Assembly (NCBI RefSeq): GCF_026020075.1
Contig: NZ_CP102772.1
Coordinates: 1,612,001 to 1,676,000, forward strand
Reading direction: 5' to 3'
DNA length: 64,000 nt
Origin: Bosea sp. NBC_00550
Lineage (GTDB): Bacteria; Pseudomonadota; Alphaproteobacteria; Rhizobiales; Beijerinckiaceae
The position numbers and the translations under genes are program-made. Below are positions 25,927 to 35,801 of this stretch, in pieces (the stretch's first letter is position 1; each line of letters begins with the position of its first letter). The notes below the pieces were generated by a model. That model did no database searches. It saw only the letters and a program-made list of their open reading frames with translations, and was not told where the DNA came from.

Positions 25927-26078
25927 GCTGTCCTCATCGTGAAACAAAAAGCCGCCGGCACACGTTGGAAATGAACCGACGTGCAGCGTCCTTCATATAC
26001 CCATCTCGACGCGCCGCGGTTCCGAACCGACATGTCGTGCAACTCCGCGGGCTTCGCAAGCCGCCAGGGACATATCTC

Positions 26079-26498
26079 ATGAGCCTGACCCGGCTTGTCT
26101 ACGCCAGCCACAGCCTCCTCGACGACTCCGGCCGACGCGCGGAACTCGACAGAATGCTGGCGAGCGCCCGTCGCTCCAACCAGGAAAACCGGGTCACCGG
26201 GTTCCTGCTCGTCACGCGAAATGCGTTTGCGCAGGTGCTGGAGGGCGAGATTTCCCATGTGCGGGAAACCTACGGCCGCATCATGGCGGATCCGCGCCAT
26301 ACCGATCTGCGCATATTGGAAGAAAGGCCGATTGTGGAGCGGCTCTTCTCGGGCTGGGCGATGGGCGTCGCCGAGCATGACGAGACCACGCATTTCATCT
26401 TCGGGCTCTACGGCGTGACACCCGACAACGACCTTCCGACGCAGCCCGTCGATGCGCTCCTCGACCTCGCCGGAGAACTCGCCCGCCGGCCTGCCTGA
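26079..26498 (+). CDS. BLUF-domain blue-light photoreceptor, single domain
   Basis: This is a 139-residue protein. The BLUF signature comprises the Tyr in RLVYASHS (Y8), Asn in SNQENRVTG, Gln in FAQVLEG and the strand GFLLV. The C-terminal region (VERLFSGWAMGVAEHD) carries the W/M position that flips on FAD photochemistry. No EAL or other output domain follows, so it must signal through a partner protein, as short BLUF proteins do. It binds FAD noncovalently by family analogy. It stands alone, divergent from degP and convergent on the rplQ terminator. Confidence 0.85.
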   Translation: MSLTRLVYASHSLLDDSGRRAELDRMLASARRSNQENRVTGFLLVTRNAFAQVLEGEISHVRETYGRIMADPRHTDLRILEERPIVERLFSGWAMGVAEHDETTHFIFGLYGVTPDNDLPTQPVDALLDLAGELARRPA

Positions 26499-26531
26499 GA
26501 GATTTCACGCCGACGCGCCACACAGCCAAAA

Positions 26532-26562
26532 AGAAAGGGCGGCCCGAAGACCGCCCTTTCCG
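26532..26562 (-). terminator. Rho-independent terminator after rplQ
   Basis: On the minus strand AAAGGGCGGTCTTCGGGCCG-CCCTTT is followed by CTTTTTGG. It ends the alpha operon just after rplQ and may also serve the convergent BLUF gene. Confidence 0.85.
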
Positions 26563-26585
26563 AAATCGAACCGAACAGAGGCCGA

Positions 26586-27002
26586 TCAGGCCGCTTCGTC
26601 TTCCGCCGTGAACACCGGACCGGAGTCCTTGCCCTTGGCGTCGACGTCGCGGTCGACGAACTCGATGATCGCCATCGGAGCGTTGTCGCCGAAGCGGAAG
26701 CCCGCCTTCATGATGCGGAGATAGCCGCCGTTGCGCTCCTTGTAGCGCGGCCCGAGCACGGCGAAGAGCTTGGCGACGAGGGCGACATCCTTGATCTGCG
26801 AGATCGCCTGGCGGCGGGCGTGCAGGTCGCCGCGCTTGCCGAGCGTGATGAGCTTCTCGACGACCGGACGCAGGTCCTTCGCCTTCGGCAGCGTGGTGGT
26901 GATCTGCTCGTGCTTGATCAGGGCCTGGGCCATGTTCGCGAACATCGCCTGGCGATGCTCGGCCGTGCGGTTGAAACGGCGGCCGCGGAATCCGTGACGC
27001 AT
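26586..27002 (-). CDS. rplQ: 50S ribosomal protein L17
   Basis: This 138-residue protein starts with the family signature [20 protein letters not shown] and contains [21 protein letters not shown]17 binds 23S rRNA in the large subunit. It is the last gene of the alpha operon, followed by a terminator; the gap to rpoA holds two short hairpins. Confidence 0.97.
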   Translation of the reverse strand: MRHGFRGRRFNRTAEHRQAMFANMAQALIKHEQITTTLPKAKDLRPVVEKLITLGKRGDLHARRQAISQIKDVALVAKLFAVLGPRYKERNGGYLRIMKAGFRFGDNAPMAIIEFVDRDVDAKGKDSGPVFTAEDEAA

Positions 27003-27060
27003 TGTTTGGCTCCTTCGTTGCTTACGGCCGCCGTGCCACGGAACGGCCGTTCCTTATGCT

Positions 27061-27107
27061 CCGGCTCGCATGAGCCGGGCGGGATGGCGCGGGATGCCTC
27101 CCGCGCC
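27061..27107 (-). other. Two hairpins between rpoA and rplQ
   Basis: CCGGCTC/GAGCCGG around GCAT (27061-27078) and GGCGCGGGA/TCCCGCGCC around TGCC (27086-27107) are perfect stems. No T run follows, so these are candidate mRNA-processing or stability elements rather than terminators. Confidence 0.5.
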
Positions 27108-27116
27108 GGTTGAGGC

Positions 27117-28133
27117 TCAGTAGTGCTCCTCGAAGCGCTTGGCGAGCTCTTCGATGTTCTCCGGCGGCCAGCCCTGGACGTCCATGCCCAGATGCAGGCC
27201 CATGGTCGCCAGCACTTCCTTGATCTCGTTCAGCGACTTGCGGCCGAAGTTCGGGGTGCGCAGCATCTCGCCCTCGGACTTCTGGATGAGGTCGCCGATA
27301 TAGACGATGTTGTCGTTCTTCAGGCAGTTCGCCGAACGCACAGAGAGCTCGAGTTCGTCGACCTTCTTGAGCAGCGCCGGGTTGAAAGGCAGCTGCGGCG
27401 CGGTCGAGACGGCCTCTTCCTTGCGCGGCTCCTCGAAGGTGATGAAGACGGCGAGCTGGTCCTGCAGGATGCGGGCGGCGAGCGCCAGCGCGTCCTCGGG
27501 GGTGACCGAGCCGTTGGTCTCGATCTGGAGGGTCAACGAATCCTTGTCGAGGTTCTGGCCCTCGCGGGTGTTCTCGACGCGGTAGGAAACCTTCTTGACC
27601 GGCGAGTACAGGCTGTCGACCGGGATCAGGCCGATCGGCGCGTCCTCGGGACGGTTCTGCTCGGCCGGGACGTAGCCCTTGCCGGTGTTGACCGTAAACT
27701 CCATCCGGATCTCGGCCCCATCGTCCAGCGTGCAGAGCACGAGGTCGGGGTTGAGGATCGAGACGTCGCCGATGGTGTTGATGTCGCCGGCGGTGACGGT
27801 GCCCGGGCCCGACTTGCGCAGGGTCATGCGCTTCGGTCCCTCGCCCTGCATCTTGACCGCGACGGCCTTGATGTTGAGGACGATGTCGGTGACGTCCTCG
27901 CGGACACCCGGAATCGAGGAGAACTCGTGCAGCACGCCGTCGATCTGGACGGCGGTGACGGCCGCGCCCTGGAGCGAGGACAGCAGCACGCGACGGAGCG
28001 CATTGCCGAGCGTCATGCCGAAGCCGCGCTCGAGCGGACGCGCGATCACGGTGGCCTGACGTTTCGGGTCGTCTCCGACCTTGACTTCGAGCTTGTTCGG
28101 CTTGGAAAGATCCTGCCAGTTCTTGCTGATCAC
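27117..28133 (-). CDS. rpoA: DNA-directed RNA polymerase subunit alpha
   Basis: This 338-residue subunit has an N-terminal assembly domain with [20 protein letters not shown] and a C-terminal domain with [20 protein letters not shown], the helix-hairpin-helix that contacts UP elements and activators. The GTG at 28133 (VISKNWQDL) has AGGAG upstream and gives the alphaproteobacterial N-terminus. It lies between rpsK and rplQ as usual. Confidence 0.97.
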   Translation of the reverse strand: MISKNWQDLSKPNKLEVKVGDDPKRQATVIARPLERGFGMTLGNALRRVLLSSLQGAAVTAVQIDGVLHEFSSIPGVREDVTDIVLNIKAVAVKMQGEGPKRMTLRKSGPGTVTAGDINTIGDVSILNPDLVLCTLDDGAEIRMEFTVNTGKGYVPAEQNRPEDAPIGLIPVDSLYSPVKKVSYRVENTREGQNLDKDSLTLQIETNGSVTPEDALALAARILQDQLAVFITFEEPRKEEAVSTAPQLPFNPALLKKVDELELSVRSANCLKNDNIVYIGDLIQKSEGEMLRTPNFGRKSLNEIKEVLATMGLHLGMDVQGWPPENIEELAKRFEEHY

Positions 28134-28184
28134 GACCGCACTCCTGGTGCTGAATTCATCTGGCGGCCACCGCCGCCCCGGACA

Positions 28185-28206
28185 GGCGCCCGCCCCTGCG
28201 GGCGCC
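28185..28206 (-). other. Hairpin between rpsK and rpoA
   Basis: A 9-bp perfect stem, GGCGCCCGC/GCGGGCGCC with loop CCCT, sits just after the rpsK stop. No T run is present on the transcribed strand. A role in processing or attenuation is possible. Confidence 0.45.
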
Positions 28207-28224
28207 TCGTGCAATGGTCAGACG

Positions 28225-28614
28225 TCAGACGCGACGGCGCTTGCGCGGACGGCAACCATTGTGCGGGATCGGCGTGACGTCGCGGATCGAGGTCACGGTG
28301 AAACCCGCGGCCTGCAGTGCGCGCAGCGCCGATTCGCGGCCCGAACCCGGACCCGTCACCTCGACCTCGAGGGTGCGCATGCCGTGCTCGGCAGCCTTGC
28401 GGGCGGCGTCTTCGGCGGCGACCTGCGCGGCATAAGGGGTCGACTTGCGCGAACCCTTGAAGCCCATCGTGCCGGCCGAGGACCACGAGATCGTGTTGCC
28501 CTGCGCGTCGGTGATGGTGATCATGGTGTTGTTGAACGAGGCGTTCACATGCGCGACGCCGGAGACGATGTTCTTGCGTTCGCGACGACGGACGCGCTGG
28601 GCTTCCTTAGCCAT
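28225..28614 (-). CDS. rpsK: 30S ribosomal protein S11
   Basis: This 129-residue protein has [18 protein letters not shown] and the basic C-terminus [16 protein letters not shown]11 forms part of the 30S platform next to the mRNA exit. It lies between rpsM and rpoA. Confidence 0.97.
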   Translation of the reverse strand: MAKEAQRVRRRERKNIVSGVAHVNASFNNTMITITDAQGNTISWSSAGTMGFKGSRKSTPYAAQVAAEDAARKAAEHGMRTLEVEVTGPGSGRESALRALQAAGFTVTSIRDVTPIPHNGCRPRKRRRV

Positions 28615-28701
28615 ATCTCTTCTTCCATCCTTCAGGCGCGCCCGTCATGCCAGGCGCTGGGGATGCCGGCCGCCCGATACGGGTCAGCCGGCGTAAATAC
28701 A

Positions 28702-28723
28702 GCGGGCCGGTTAGCCGGCCCGC
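28702..28723 (-). other. Hairpin between rpsM and rpsK
   Basis: Nine perfect pairs, GCGGGCCGG/CCGGCCCGC, around TTAG lie 7 bases after the rpsM stop. The bases after it (TGTATTTACG on the minus strand) are not a strong T run, so partial termination or processing is more likely than full termination. Confidence 0.5.
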
Positions 28724-28729
28724 CGAAAC

Positions 28730-29098
28730 TCACTTCTTCTTGCCGGCGATCGGCTTCGCCTTACCCTTGCGGGTGCGGGCGTTGGTGTGCGTGCGCTGGC
28801 CGCGGACCGGCAGCGAGCGGCGATGGCGCAGGCCGCGATAGCAGCCAAGGTCCATCAGGCGCTTGATGTTCATCGAGACTTCACGGCGCAGATCGCCCTC
28901 GACGAGATAGTCGCGGTCGATCGCCTCACGGATCTGAAGCACTTCGGCGTCGGTCAGCTGGTTGACGCGGCGCTCGGCGGCGATGCCGACCTTCTCGCAG
29001 ATCTCCTGAGCCTTGGCCGAACCAATGCCGTGGATGTACTGAAGGCCGATGACGACGCGCTTGCCGGTCGGAATGTTAACGCCCGCGATACGAGCCAT
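28730..29098 (-). CDS. rpsM: 30S ribosomal protein S13
   Basis: This 122-residue protein begins [19 protein letters not shown], has the helix-turn-helix segment [20 protein letters not shown] and ends in the basic tail [15 protein letters not shown]13 contacts P-site tRNA and bridges subunits. Unlike the usual adk-rpsM junction it is preceded by a 414-bp gap with its own promoter candidate and a dispersed repeat. Confidence 0.97.
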   Translation of the reverse strand: MARIAGVNIPTGKRVVIGLQYIHGIGSAKAQEICEKVGIAAERRVNQLTDAEVLQIREAIDRDYLVEGDLRREVSMNIKRLMDLGCYRGLRHRRSLPVRGQRTHTNARTRKGKAKPIAGKKK

Positions 29099-29271
29099 GG
29101 TCTCATCTCCATGTCGGCCGGCATGCCCGATGGCACTCCGGCGGTGGGAAAAAATCCTGCGTCCGGTGGAGGCCGGCTCATGCAGGACGTTGAACGGCTC
29201 CACGCAGTAACGCGACGTCGCCCCCTCTCGCGAGGGTAACGGCATCGCTCCCATTGGAACCGGATGGCGGG

Positions 29272-29300
29272 TCGTTAACCGGTCGGGCGACACGAGTCAA
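29272..29300 (-). promoter_or_regulatory. Candidate promoter for rpsM-rpsK-rpoA-rplQ
   Basis: On the minus strand TTGACT (29295-29300) and TAACGA (29272-29277) are spaced by 17 bases, about 175 bp upstream of the rpsM start. It would allow the alpha operon to be transcribed independently of the spc genes, from which it is separated by an inserted gene. Confidence 0.5.
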
Positions 29301-29390
29301 CCCTCGCACCCAAGAAACATGCCAAGGCCGGCAAAGCGGCCGAAGCACTGTCAGGTCAAGGCCGTAGCCAACGCTGCCATACGGGGCTCC

Positions 29391-29493
29391 GTCATTCCGG
29401 ACAAGCGGCGAAGCCGCGCCGATCCGGAATCCATCGAAGAGTACCGTGCTTTACGATGGATTCCGGGTCTCCGCTTTGCTCCGCCCGGAATGA
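29391..29493. repeat. Rhizobiales-type inverted intergenic repeat
   Basis: The outer arms are GTCATTCCGG and CCGGAATGAC; the inner arms GGAATCCATCG and CGATGGATTCC are exact. It lies between rpsM and the LivK-like gene. Confidence 0.8.
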
Positions 29494-29512
29494 CGCGCCT
29501 GAGTGCGACCGC

Positions 29513-30715
29513 TTACTTCTTCACCAAGCTGCACTTGCTCTCCGAAAGCGGCGCGATGATCTCGGATGCCGGGATCCTGCGGACGACCTTGAAGTAGTCC
29601 CATGGAGCCTTCGAGGCCGCCGGCGCCTTAACCTCGACCAGCAGCATGTCGTTCATCAGCCGCCCGTCTTCGCGGACCTTGGCACCGGGCGCATAGAAAT
29701 CCTCGACCGGCATCTCCCGCATCTTTGCGGCAACCGCAGGACCCGCGGCAGTGCCCGCCGCCTTCACCGCCTTGAGATAGTGCAGCACCGAGGAATAGAC
29801 GCTGGCCTGGATCATGCCCGGCATCTTCTTCGTTCGCGCCATATAGCGGTCCGCCCAGTCGCGGCTCGGCTTGTCGGCATCGTGATAATAAGCGGTGGTG
29901 GTGATCAGCCCCTTGGCCTTGTCGAGGCCGAGGCCGTGCACGTCGCTCAGCACCACGACCATCGCGGCGAGCTTCTGCCCGCCATCGACGAGGCCGAACT
30001 CGCCGGCTTGCTTGACCGAGTTGATCGTGTCTGTGCCGGCATTGGCGAAGGCGACGATCTTCGCCTTCGAGGCCTGCGCCTGCAGCAGGAAGGAGGAGAA
30101 GTCCGGCGTGGAGAGCGGCGCCCGCACCGTGCCGAGCGTCTTGCCGCCATTGGCCGCGACGATGGCCTCGATATCCGCGGTAAGCTGATGGCCGAAGGCA
30201 TAGTCGGCGGCAATGATGTACCAGCTGTCGCCGCCCTCGCGCAGCACCGACAGCGCCGTGCCCTTGGCCGAGGTCGCGGTGTCGAAGGTCCACATGAAGC
30301 CGGTCGCCGAGCAATCCTCGTTGAACAGCCGGGTCGTCGCCGGCCCATTGTAGAGCGCGACCTTCTGGCGTTCCTTGGCGATCCCGCCTACGGCCAGCGC
30401 GACCGCCGAGTTCGTTAGGTCGGCGATGGCGGTGACGCCGTCGACATCGTACCAGCGCCGCGCCAGTCCGGCGGCGACGTCGGGCTTGTTCTGGTGGTCG
30501 GCCGCGACGATCTCGATTGGCTTGCCAAGCACCGAACCGCCGAAATCCTCGATCGCCAGCTTCGCCGCCTCGACCGAGCCAAGCCCGCCGAATTCGGCAT
30601 AGTTGCCCGACTGGTCGTTGAGGATGCCGATCTTGACCGCATCCTGCGCCCGCGCCGCAGCCGGCATCAGCGCCAGCGTGCTGGCGACCAGCAATGCACC
30701 CCATCTCGTCGTCAT
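29513..30715 (-). CDS. Branched-chain amino-acid-type ABC transporter substrate-binding protein
   Basis: This 400-residue periplasmic protein (Peripla_BP_6/LivK class) has signal peptide LLVASTLALMPAAARAQ, then VKIGILNDQSGNYAEFGG, DHQNKPDVAAGLARRWYD and GKTLGTVRAPLSTPDFSSFL. It should bind an amino acid, amide or aromatic acid; the ligand is not predictable. No liv permease or ATPase genes are near. It is inserted between adk and rpsM, parts of one ribosomal operon in most relatives, with a terminator upstream (adk) and a repeat plus promoter downstream. The ATG at 30715 has GGGAG upstream. Confidence 0.85.
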   Translation of the reverse strand: MTTRWGALLVASTLALMPAAARAQDAVKIGILNDQSGNYAEFGGLGSVEAAKLAIEDFGGSVLGKPIEIVAADHQNKPDVAAGLARRWYDVDGVTAIADLTNSAVALAVGGIAKERQKVALYNGPATTRLFNEDCSATGFMWTFDTATSAKGTALSVLREGGDSWYIIAADYAFGHQLTADIEAIVAANGGKTLGTVRAPLSTPDFSSFLLQAQASKAKIVAFANAGTDTINSVKQAGEFGLVDGGQKLAAMVVVLSDVHGLGLDKAKGLITTTAYYHDADKPSRDWADRYMARTKKMPGMIQASVYSSVLHYLKAVKAAGTAAGPAVAAKMREMPVEDFYAPGAKVREDGRLMNDMLLVEVKAPAASKAPWDYFKVVRRIPASEIIAPLSESKCSLVKK

Positions 30716-30889
30716 GCGCCTGCTCCCTGTCCTGCGCCGGACCGGAAAACCGCTTCGCTCCCGGTCGACGGGCGCTTCACACCGCTTTTCGCGGCTTGCA
30801 GTCAGCACATCCGGCGGGCCTGTGCCTGTCAACGCACGGGCAGGCCGAGAAAAGACAAAGGCCGGCACGCAAAAGCGCACCGCCGAACG

Positions 30890-30926
30890 AAAAAACCCGG
30901 AGAGGCCGTTCGGCCTGTCCGGGTTC
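30890..30926 (-). terminator. Rho-independent terminator after adk
   Basis: On the minus strand AACCCGGA, an inner AGGCCGAACGGCCT hairpin and TCCGGGTT are followed by TTTTTC. This strong signal closes the S10-spc transcript after adk, before the inserted LivK-like gene. Confidence 0.9.
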
Positions 30927-30959
30927 GGTATCTGCTTCGAGTTTGTGGCCGCCGGCGGA

Positions 30960-31553
30960 TCAGCCCTGCGCCGCCACGGACAATGCGTTCGCGATCACTT
31001 CGGAGACGCTGTCGATCGGCTGCATGCCGTCGATCGGGGTCAGCTGACCGCGCTTCTCATAATAGGGCGCAACCACCGCCGTATCGCGGTTATAGGCCTC
31101 GAGCCGGGTCTTGAAGACTTCCGGATCATCATCCTTGCGCACCGGCTGGCCGGCGGCTTTCGCCTCTTCGGCGCGGCGGACGATACGGTCGACGAGCTTG
31201 CTCTGGTCGACCTTGAGTTCCAGCACGGCGTCGAGCTTCACGCCCTTGCTCTCCAGCATCCGGTCGAGCGCCTCGGCCTGCGCCAGCGTCCGCGGGAAGC
31301 CGTCGAGGATGAAGCCCTTCTTGGCATCCGCCTCTTCGATGCGGTCGGCGACGATGCCGATGACGATCTCGTCGGAGACGAGCCCGCCCGCATCCATCAC
31401 GGCCTTGGCCTTCTGGCCGATCGGCGTGCCGGCGCTGACAGCCGCGCGCAGCATGTCACCGGTCGAGAGTTGCGGAATGCCATGCTTCGCGACGATGCGC
31501 GCCGCCTGAGTGCCTTTGCCCGCCCCCGGCGGCCCCAGGAAAATCAACCGCAT
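30960..31553 (-). CDS. adk: Adenylate kinase, short form
   Basis: This 197-residue enzyme interconverts ATP + AMP and 2 ADP. The P-loop is [14 protein letters not shown] (residues 7-20), followed by [10 protein letters not shown] and [13 protein letters not shown]. The LID region ([15 protein letters not shown]) is short and lacks the four zinc-binding Cys of longer forms. Its ATG directly follows the secY stop (TAA-ATG), giving coupled translation. Confidence 0.96.
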   Translation of the reverse strand: MRLIFLGPPGAGKGTQAARIVAKHGIPQLSTGDMLRAAVSAGTPIGQKAKAVMDAGGLVSDEIVIGIVADRIEEADAKKGFILDGFPRTLAQAEALDRMLESKGVKLDAVLELKVDQSKLVDRIVRRAEEAKAAGQPVRKDDDPEVFKTRLEAYNRDTAVVAPYYEKRGQLTPIDGMQPIDSVSEVIANALSVAAQG

Positions 31554-32891
31554 TTAGCGCCTCGCTCCTCGCAATTTGGCCTTCTTGACCAGCCCTTCGT
31601 ACTGATGGGCCAGCAGATGTCCGTGAACTTGAGCCACGGTGTCCATCGTCGTCGTCACCACGATGAGCAGCGAAGTGCCGCCCAGCAGGATGATCGGGAT
31701 CTGAGCATAGGTGATCATGAACTCGGGGATAAGGCAGACGATCGTCAGATAGCCGGCGCCGAGCACGGTGATGCGGGTGAGGATACGGTCGATATGCTCG
31801 GCCGTGCGCTCGCCGGGGCGGATGCCCGGCATGAAGCCGCCATGCTTCTTGAGGTTGTCCGCCGTCTCGACCGGGTTGAACACGATCGCGGTGTAGAAGA
31901 AGCAGAAGAAGATGATCAGCGCCGCGTAGAGGATCATGAACAGCGGCCGGCCATGCGCGAGATAGGTCGCGATGATGGAGAGGAAGCCCGTCCCGCCCGA
32001 AGCCTGCGAGAAGCTCGCGATCGTCGTCGGCAGGAGCAGCAGCGACGAGGCGAAGATCGGCGGGATGACGCCGGAGGTGTTGAGCTTCAGCGGCAGGAAC
32101 GAGGTCTGGCCCTCATACATGCGGTTGCCGACCTGGCGCTTCGGGTAGTTGATCAGCAGGCGGCGCTGAGCACGCTCCATGAACACGCAGAAGGCGATGA
32201 CGCAGACCGCCATGACCAGCACGCCGAGCAGCAGCCCGGTCGAGATCGCGCCCTGCCGGCCGAGTTCGAGGGTCTGGGCGAGCTGCGACGGGAATTCGGC
32301 GATGATGCCCGCGAAGATGATCATCGAGGTGCCGTTGCCGATGCCGCGGCTGGTGATCTGTTCGCCGAGCCAGAGCAGGAACATCGTGCCGCCGACGAGC
32401 GTGAGCGTCGTCGAGAGCAGGAAGAACGGCCCCGGCTCCAGCACCAGATTGCCCGAGCCCTGCAGGCCGACGCCGATCGCATAGGCCTGGAATACGGCCA
32501 GCACCAGCGTCAGGTAGCGCGTGTACTGGTTGAGGGTCTTGCGGCCCTGCTCGCCTTCCTTCTTCAGCGCCTCGAAGGTCGGGATGACGCTGGACAGCAG
32601 CTGGACGATGATCGAGGCCGAGATGTACGGCATGATAGCCAGCGCGAAGATGGCGAGACGGCCGACGGCGCCGCCCGAGAACATGTTGAACATGCCGAGC
32701 ACGCCGCTCTGCGACTGGCGGAACAGGTCCGCCACCGCGTCGGGGTTCATGCCGGGCAGCGGTATATAGGTGCCGAGCCGGTAGACGACGAGCGCCCCCA
32801 GCGTGAACCAGATCCGCTTCTTCAGTTCGTCCGCCTTGGCGAAGGCCCCGAAGTTGAGGTTTGCCGCAAGCTGTTCAGCCGCCGATGCCAT
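31554..32891 (-). CDS. secY: Protein translocase subunit SecY
   Basis: This 445-residue ten-helix core of the Sec channel begins KRIWFTLGALVVYRLGTYIP and carries LNQYTRYLTLVLAVFQAYAI, the cytoplasmic loop FMERAQRRLLINYPKRQVG and the C-terminal helix region ending GLVKKAKLRGARR. It forms the protein-conducting pore with SecE, also in this window. It lies in the spc operon between rplO and adk. Confidence 0.97.
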   Translation of the reverse strand: MASAAEQLAANLNFGAFAKADELKKRIWFTLGALVVYRLGTYIPLPGMNPDAVADLFRQSQSGVLGMFNMFSGGAVGRLAIFALAIMPYISASIIVQLLSSVIPTFEALKKEGEQGRKTLNQYTRYLTLVLAVFQAYAIGVGLQGSGNLVLEPGPFFLLSTTLTLVGGTMFLLWLGEQITSRGIGNGTSMIIFAGIIAEFPSQLAQTLELGRQGAISTGLLLGVLVMAVCVIAFCVFMERAQRRLLINYPKRQVGNRMYEGQTSFLPLKLNTSGVIPPIFASSLLLLPTTIASFSQASGGTGFLSIIATYLAHGRPLFMILYAALIIFFCFFYTAIVFNPVETADNLKKHGGFMPGIRPGERTAEHIDRILTRITVLGAGYLTIVCLIPEFMITYAQIPIILLGGTSLLIVVTTTMDTVAQVHGHLLAHQYEGLVKKAKLRGARR

Positions 32892-32986
32892 GCGTCCGGT
32901 CCTTGGGTCTCAAGTCAGTCATTGAAGCACATCCCCCGCCGCGCTCGCGGTGCGTTTTCGGGTCGCGTGCCTTGCGTCAAACAGTC

Positions 32987-33021
32987 GAACGGCGGCCTGG
33001 GCGCTGGCCCGGCCGCCGTTC
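32987..33021 (-). other. Hairpin between rplO and secY
   Basis: An 11-bp stem, GAACGGCGGCC/GGCCGCCGTTC, encloses a GC-rich loop. No T run follows on the minus strand. It is a candidate attenuator or RNase processing site ahead of secY. Confidence 0.5.
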
Positions 33022-33045
33022 GCAAACGTCATGTAGGCGTTAGGA

Positions 33046-33522
33046 TCACGCCTGTGAAGCGGCAGCCAGAATCTTGACCGTGCCGCCCGCCTTCTCGATC
33101 GCCGCGACGGCCGACTTGGACGCGCCGGCCACCTCGAAAGCGAGCTTGGTCTTGAGCTCGCCGACGCCGAGGATCTTGACGCCATCCTTGGCCTGACGGG
33201 TGATGACACCGGCGGCGACGAGCGCCTCGATGGTGACAGCACCCTTGGCATCGAGCTTACCGGCTTCGACGGCCTGCTGGATGCGGCCGAGGTTCACCTC
33301 GTTCAGATCCTTGCTGAACAGGTTGTTGAAGCCGCGCTTGGGCAGGCGACGATACAGCGGCATCTGGCCGCCTTCGAAGCCCTTGATGGCGACACCGGCG
33401 CGCGAGGTCTGACCCTTCACGCCGCGGCCACCGGTCTTGCCCTTGCCCGAGCCGATACCACGGCCGACGCGGATGCGCTCCTTGAGAGCGCCTTCGTTGT
33501 CACGAATCTCGTTGAGTTTCAT
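33046..33522 (-). CDS. rplO: 50S ribosomal protein L15
   Basis: This 158-residue protein has the Gly-rich N-terminal extension [20 protein letters not shown] and [20 protein letters not shown]15 binds 23S rRNA late in 50S assembly. It sits between rpmD and secY. Confidence 0.97.
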   Translation of the reverse strand: MKLNEIRDNEGALKERIRVGRGIGSGKGKTGGRGVKGQTSRAGVAIKGFEGGQMPLYRRLPKRGFNNLFSKDLNEVNLGRIQQAVEAGKLDAKGAVTIEALVAAGVITRQAKDGVKILGVGELKTKLAFEVAGASKSAVAAIEKAGGTVKILAAASQA

Positions 33523-33534
33523 GTGTCGCCCTCC

Positions 33535-33729
33535 TCAATTCGCGTCGACGACGCGCACGAGGTGCTTGACCTTCTCGACCATGCCACGCACCGCGGGGGT
33601 GTCCTGGAGGGTCGAGCGGCGGCGGATCTTGTTCAGGCCGAGACCGATCAGGGTCTGGCGCTGGGTGGCGTCGCGGCGGATCGGGGAGCCGATCTGCTCG
33701 ACGGTCAGGGTCTTCTCAGCCTTTGCCAT
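33535..33729 (-). CDS. rpmD: 50S ribosomal protein L30
   Basis: This 64-residue protein ([20 protein letters not shown]) has the L30 pattern [20 protein letters not shown] and [15 protein letters not shown]. The start at 33729 has GAGGAGGG upstream. It follows rpsE with an 11-base overlap-free junction. Confidence 0.95.
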   Translation of the reverse strand: MAKAEKTLTVEQIGSPIRRDATQRQTLIGLGLNKIRRRSTLQDTPAVRGMVEKVKHLVRVVDAN

Positions 33730-33739
33730 GAATCCCTCC

Positions 33740-34297
33740 TCACGCTTCCGCAGCCGCATCCGTGCCGGCATCGCGGCGACGGGTCTGCAGGGCCGAAACC
33801 TTGAGCGAGCGACGGGCCGCGACGGAGCGCGGGCTGTCCTCGTTCTTCAGCGCGTCGAAAGTGGCGCGCACGAGGTTGTAGGGGTTCGAGGAGCCGAGCG
33901 ACTTGGACACGACGTCCTGCATGCCGACCGCCTCGAAGACGGCGCGCATCGGGCCGCCGGCGATGATGCCGGTACCGGCCGGAGCCGCGCGCAGCACGAC
34001 CTTGCCGGCGCCATGGCGGCCCTGCACGTCGTGATGGAGGGTGCGGCCCTCGCGCAGCGGGATGCGGACGAGGCCGCGCTTGGCGGCTTCCGTCGCCTTG
34101 CGGATCGCCTCGGGAACTTCACGGGCCTTGCCGTGGCCGAAGCCGACGCGGCCCTTCTGGTCGCCGACGACGACGAGCGCGGCGAAGCCGAAGCGACGAC
34201 CACCCTTCACCACCTTGGCGACACGGTTGATGTGGACGAGCTTATCCACGAATTCGGAATCTTCGCTATCCCGACGCTCACGCGGCTCTCTAGCCAT
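33740..34297 (-). CDS. rpsE: 30S ribosomal protein S5
   Basis: This 185-residue protein has the double-stranded RNA-binding N-domain with [20 protein letters not shown] and the later [21 protein letters not shown]5 acts in decoding fidelity and helicase activity at the mRNA entry. The gap before it (from rplR) holds a strong hairpin. Confidence 0.97.
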   Translation of the reverse strand: MAREPRERRDSEDSEFVDKLVHINRVAKVVKGGRRFGFAALVVVGDQKGRVGFGHGKAREVPEAIRKATEAAKRGLVRIPLREGRTLHHDVQGRHGAGKVVLRAAPAGTGIIAGGPMRAVFEAVGMQDVVSKSLGSSNPYNLVRATFDALKNEDSPRSVAARRSLKVSALQTRRRDAGTDAAAEA

Positions 34298-34399
34298 CTC
34301 TGTCCTCTTACTTGCGCGACGAGAGCCTGAGGCTCCGCCGCTCGCTCGAGCAAATCCCCTTCGGCCTCATTGCCTGGGGGAAGCCTGAAAACGGATGCC

Positions 34400-34430
34400 G
34401 CCCGGCCGGCGCGCGAACGCCGGGCCGGGC
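34400..34430 (-). other. Hairpin between rplR and rpsE
   Basis: GCCCGGCCGGCG pairs with CGCCGGGCCGGGC, with one bulged base, around a 6-base loop. The 147-bp gap around it is unusually long for this junction. No T run follows. Confidence 0.5.
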
Positions 34431-34444
34431 GAAACCCGGTAGCC

Positions 34445-34807
<363 letters not shown>

Positions 34808-34818
34808 GGCTGGCGTCC

Positions 34819-35352
34819 TTACTTCTTCTTGCCTTCCTTGCGGAAGATGAACTCGCCGGCGTACTTGACGCCCTTGCCCTTGTAGGGCTCGGGGCCACGA
34901 TAGTCGCGGATCTCCGCGGCGGTCTGGCCGACGACCTGCTTGTCGATGCCGACGACGACGATCTCCGTCGGCTTCGGCGTCGTGATCGCGACACCGGCCG
35001 GGATCTCATAGTCGATATCGTGGCTGTAGCCGAGCGACAGCTTCAGCACCTTGCCAGCGACGGCGGCCTTGTAGCCGACGCCGTTGATCTCGAGGCGCTT
35101 CTCGAAGCCGGCGGTGGTGCCGACAACGAGGTTGTTGATGCGGGCACGCGAGGTGCCCCAGAGCGCACGGGCGCGCTTCGACTGCGAACGCGGCTGAACC
35201 GCGATCGCACCGTCCTCCATGGCGACCGAGACGTCCTCGGGCACCTCGAAGGAGAGCTCGCCCTTCGAGCCCTTGACCTTGACCAGCTGGCCGGTGACCG
35301 TGGCGGTGACGCCTGCGGGAACCGAGACCGGCTTCTTACCGATACGAGACAT
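34819..35352 (-). CDS. rplF: 50S ribosomal protein L6
   Basis: This 177-residue protein ([19 protein letters not shown]) has the L6 C-terminal signature with [20 protein letters not shown], near the factor-binding site of the 50S subunit. The ATG at 35352 gives the usual N-terminus. Confidence 0.97.
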   Translation of the reverse strand: MSRIGKKPVSVPAGVTATVTGQLVKVKGSKGELSFEVPEDVSVAMEDGAIAVQPRSQSKRARALWGTSRARINNLVVGTTAGFEKRLEINGVGYKAAVAGKVLKLSLGYSHDIDYEIPAGVAITTPKPTEIVVVGIDKQVVGQTAAEIRDYRGPEPYKGKGVKYAGEFIFRKEGKKK

Positions 35353-35389
35353 TGGATCTCTCCTGAAGATGAGCGGGGCGCCTGAAAGG

Positions 35390-35788
35390 TCAGAAGACCT
35401 TGCAGAGCACTTCGCCGCCCACGTTCTGCTCGCGGGCCACATGATCGGCCATAACGCCACGCGGGGTCGAGACGATCGTCACGCCGAGGCCATCGGCCAC
35501 GCGCGGCATTGTCTCGACCGACGAGTAAACGCGACGGCCGGGCTTCGAAACACGCGAGATCGACCGGATGACCGGCTGGCCCTCGTGATACTTCAGCTCG
35601 ATGTCGAACTCCGTCCGGCCGTTGCCGAACTCGGTCTGGCTGTAGCCGCGGATATAGCCCTCGGACTGCAGCACGTCGAGCACGCGGGCGCGCAGCTTCG
35701 AGCCAGGGGTGGAAACGCGGGACTTGCGACGCATCTGCGCATTGCGGATGCGGGTCAGCATATCGCCGAGCGGATCAATGATTGCCAT
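35390..35788 (-). CDS. rpsH: 30S ribosomal protein S8
   Basis: This 132-residue protein ([20 protein letters not shown]) ends [32 protein letters not shown]8 organises the 16S central domain and, in enterobacteria, represses the spc operon by binding its mRNA; whether it does so here is unknown. Confidence 0.97.
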   Translation of the reverse strand: MAIIDPLGDMLTRIRNAQMRRKSRVSTPGSKLRARVLDVLQSEGYIRGYSQTEFGNGRTEFDIELKYHEGQPVIRSISRVSKPGRRVYSSVETMPRVADGLGVTIVSTPRGVMADHVAREQNVGGEVLCKVF

Positions 35789-35801
35789 TGTCCAGTACTC
35801 C

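Noticed and set aside
25927..26078. GGAAC-containing stretch as an EcfG-type stress promoter of degP
   Set aside because: A matching CGTT -10 element at the right distance is missing.
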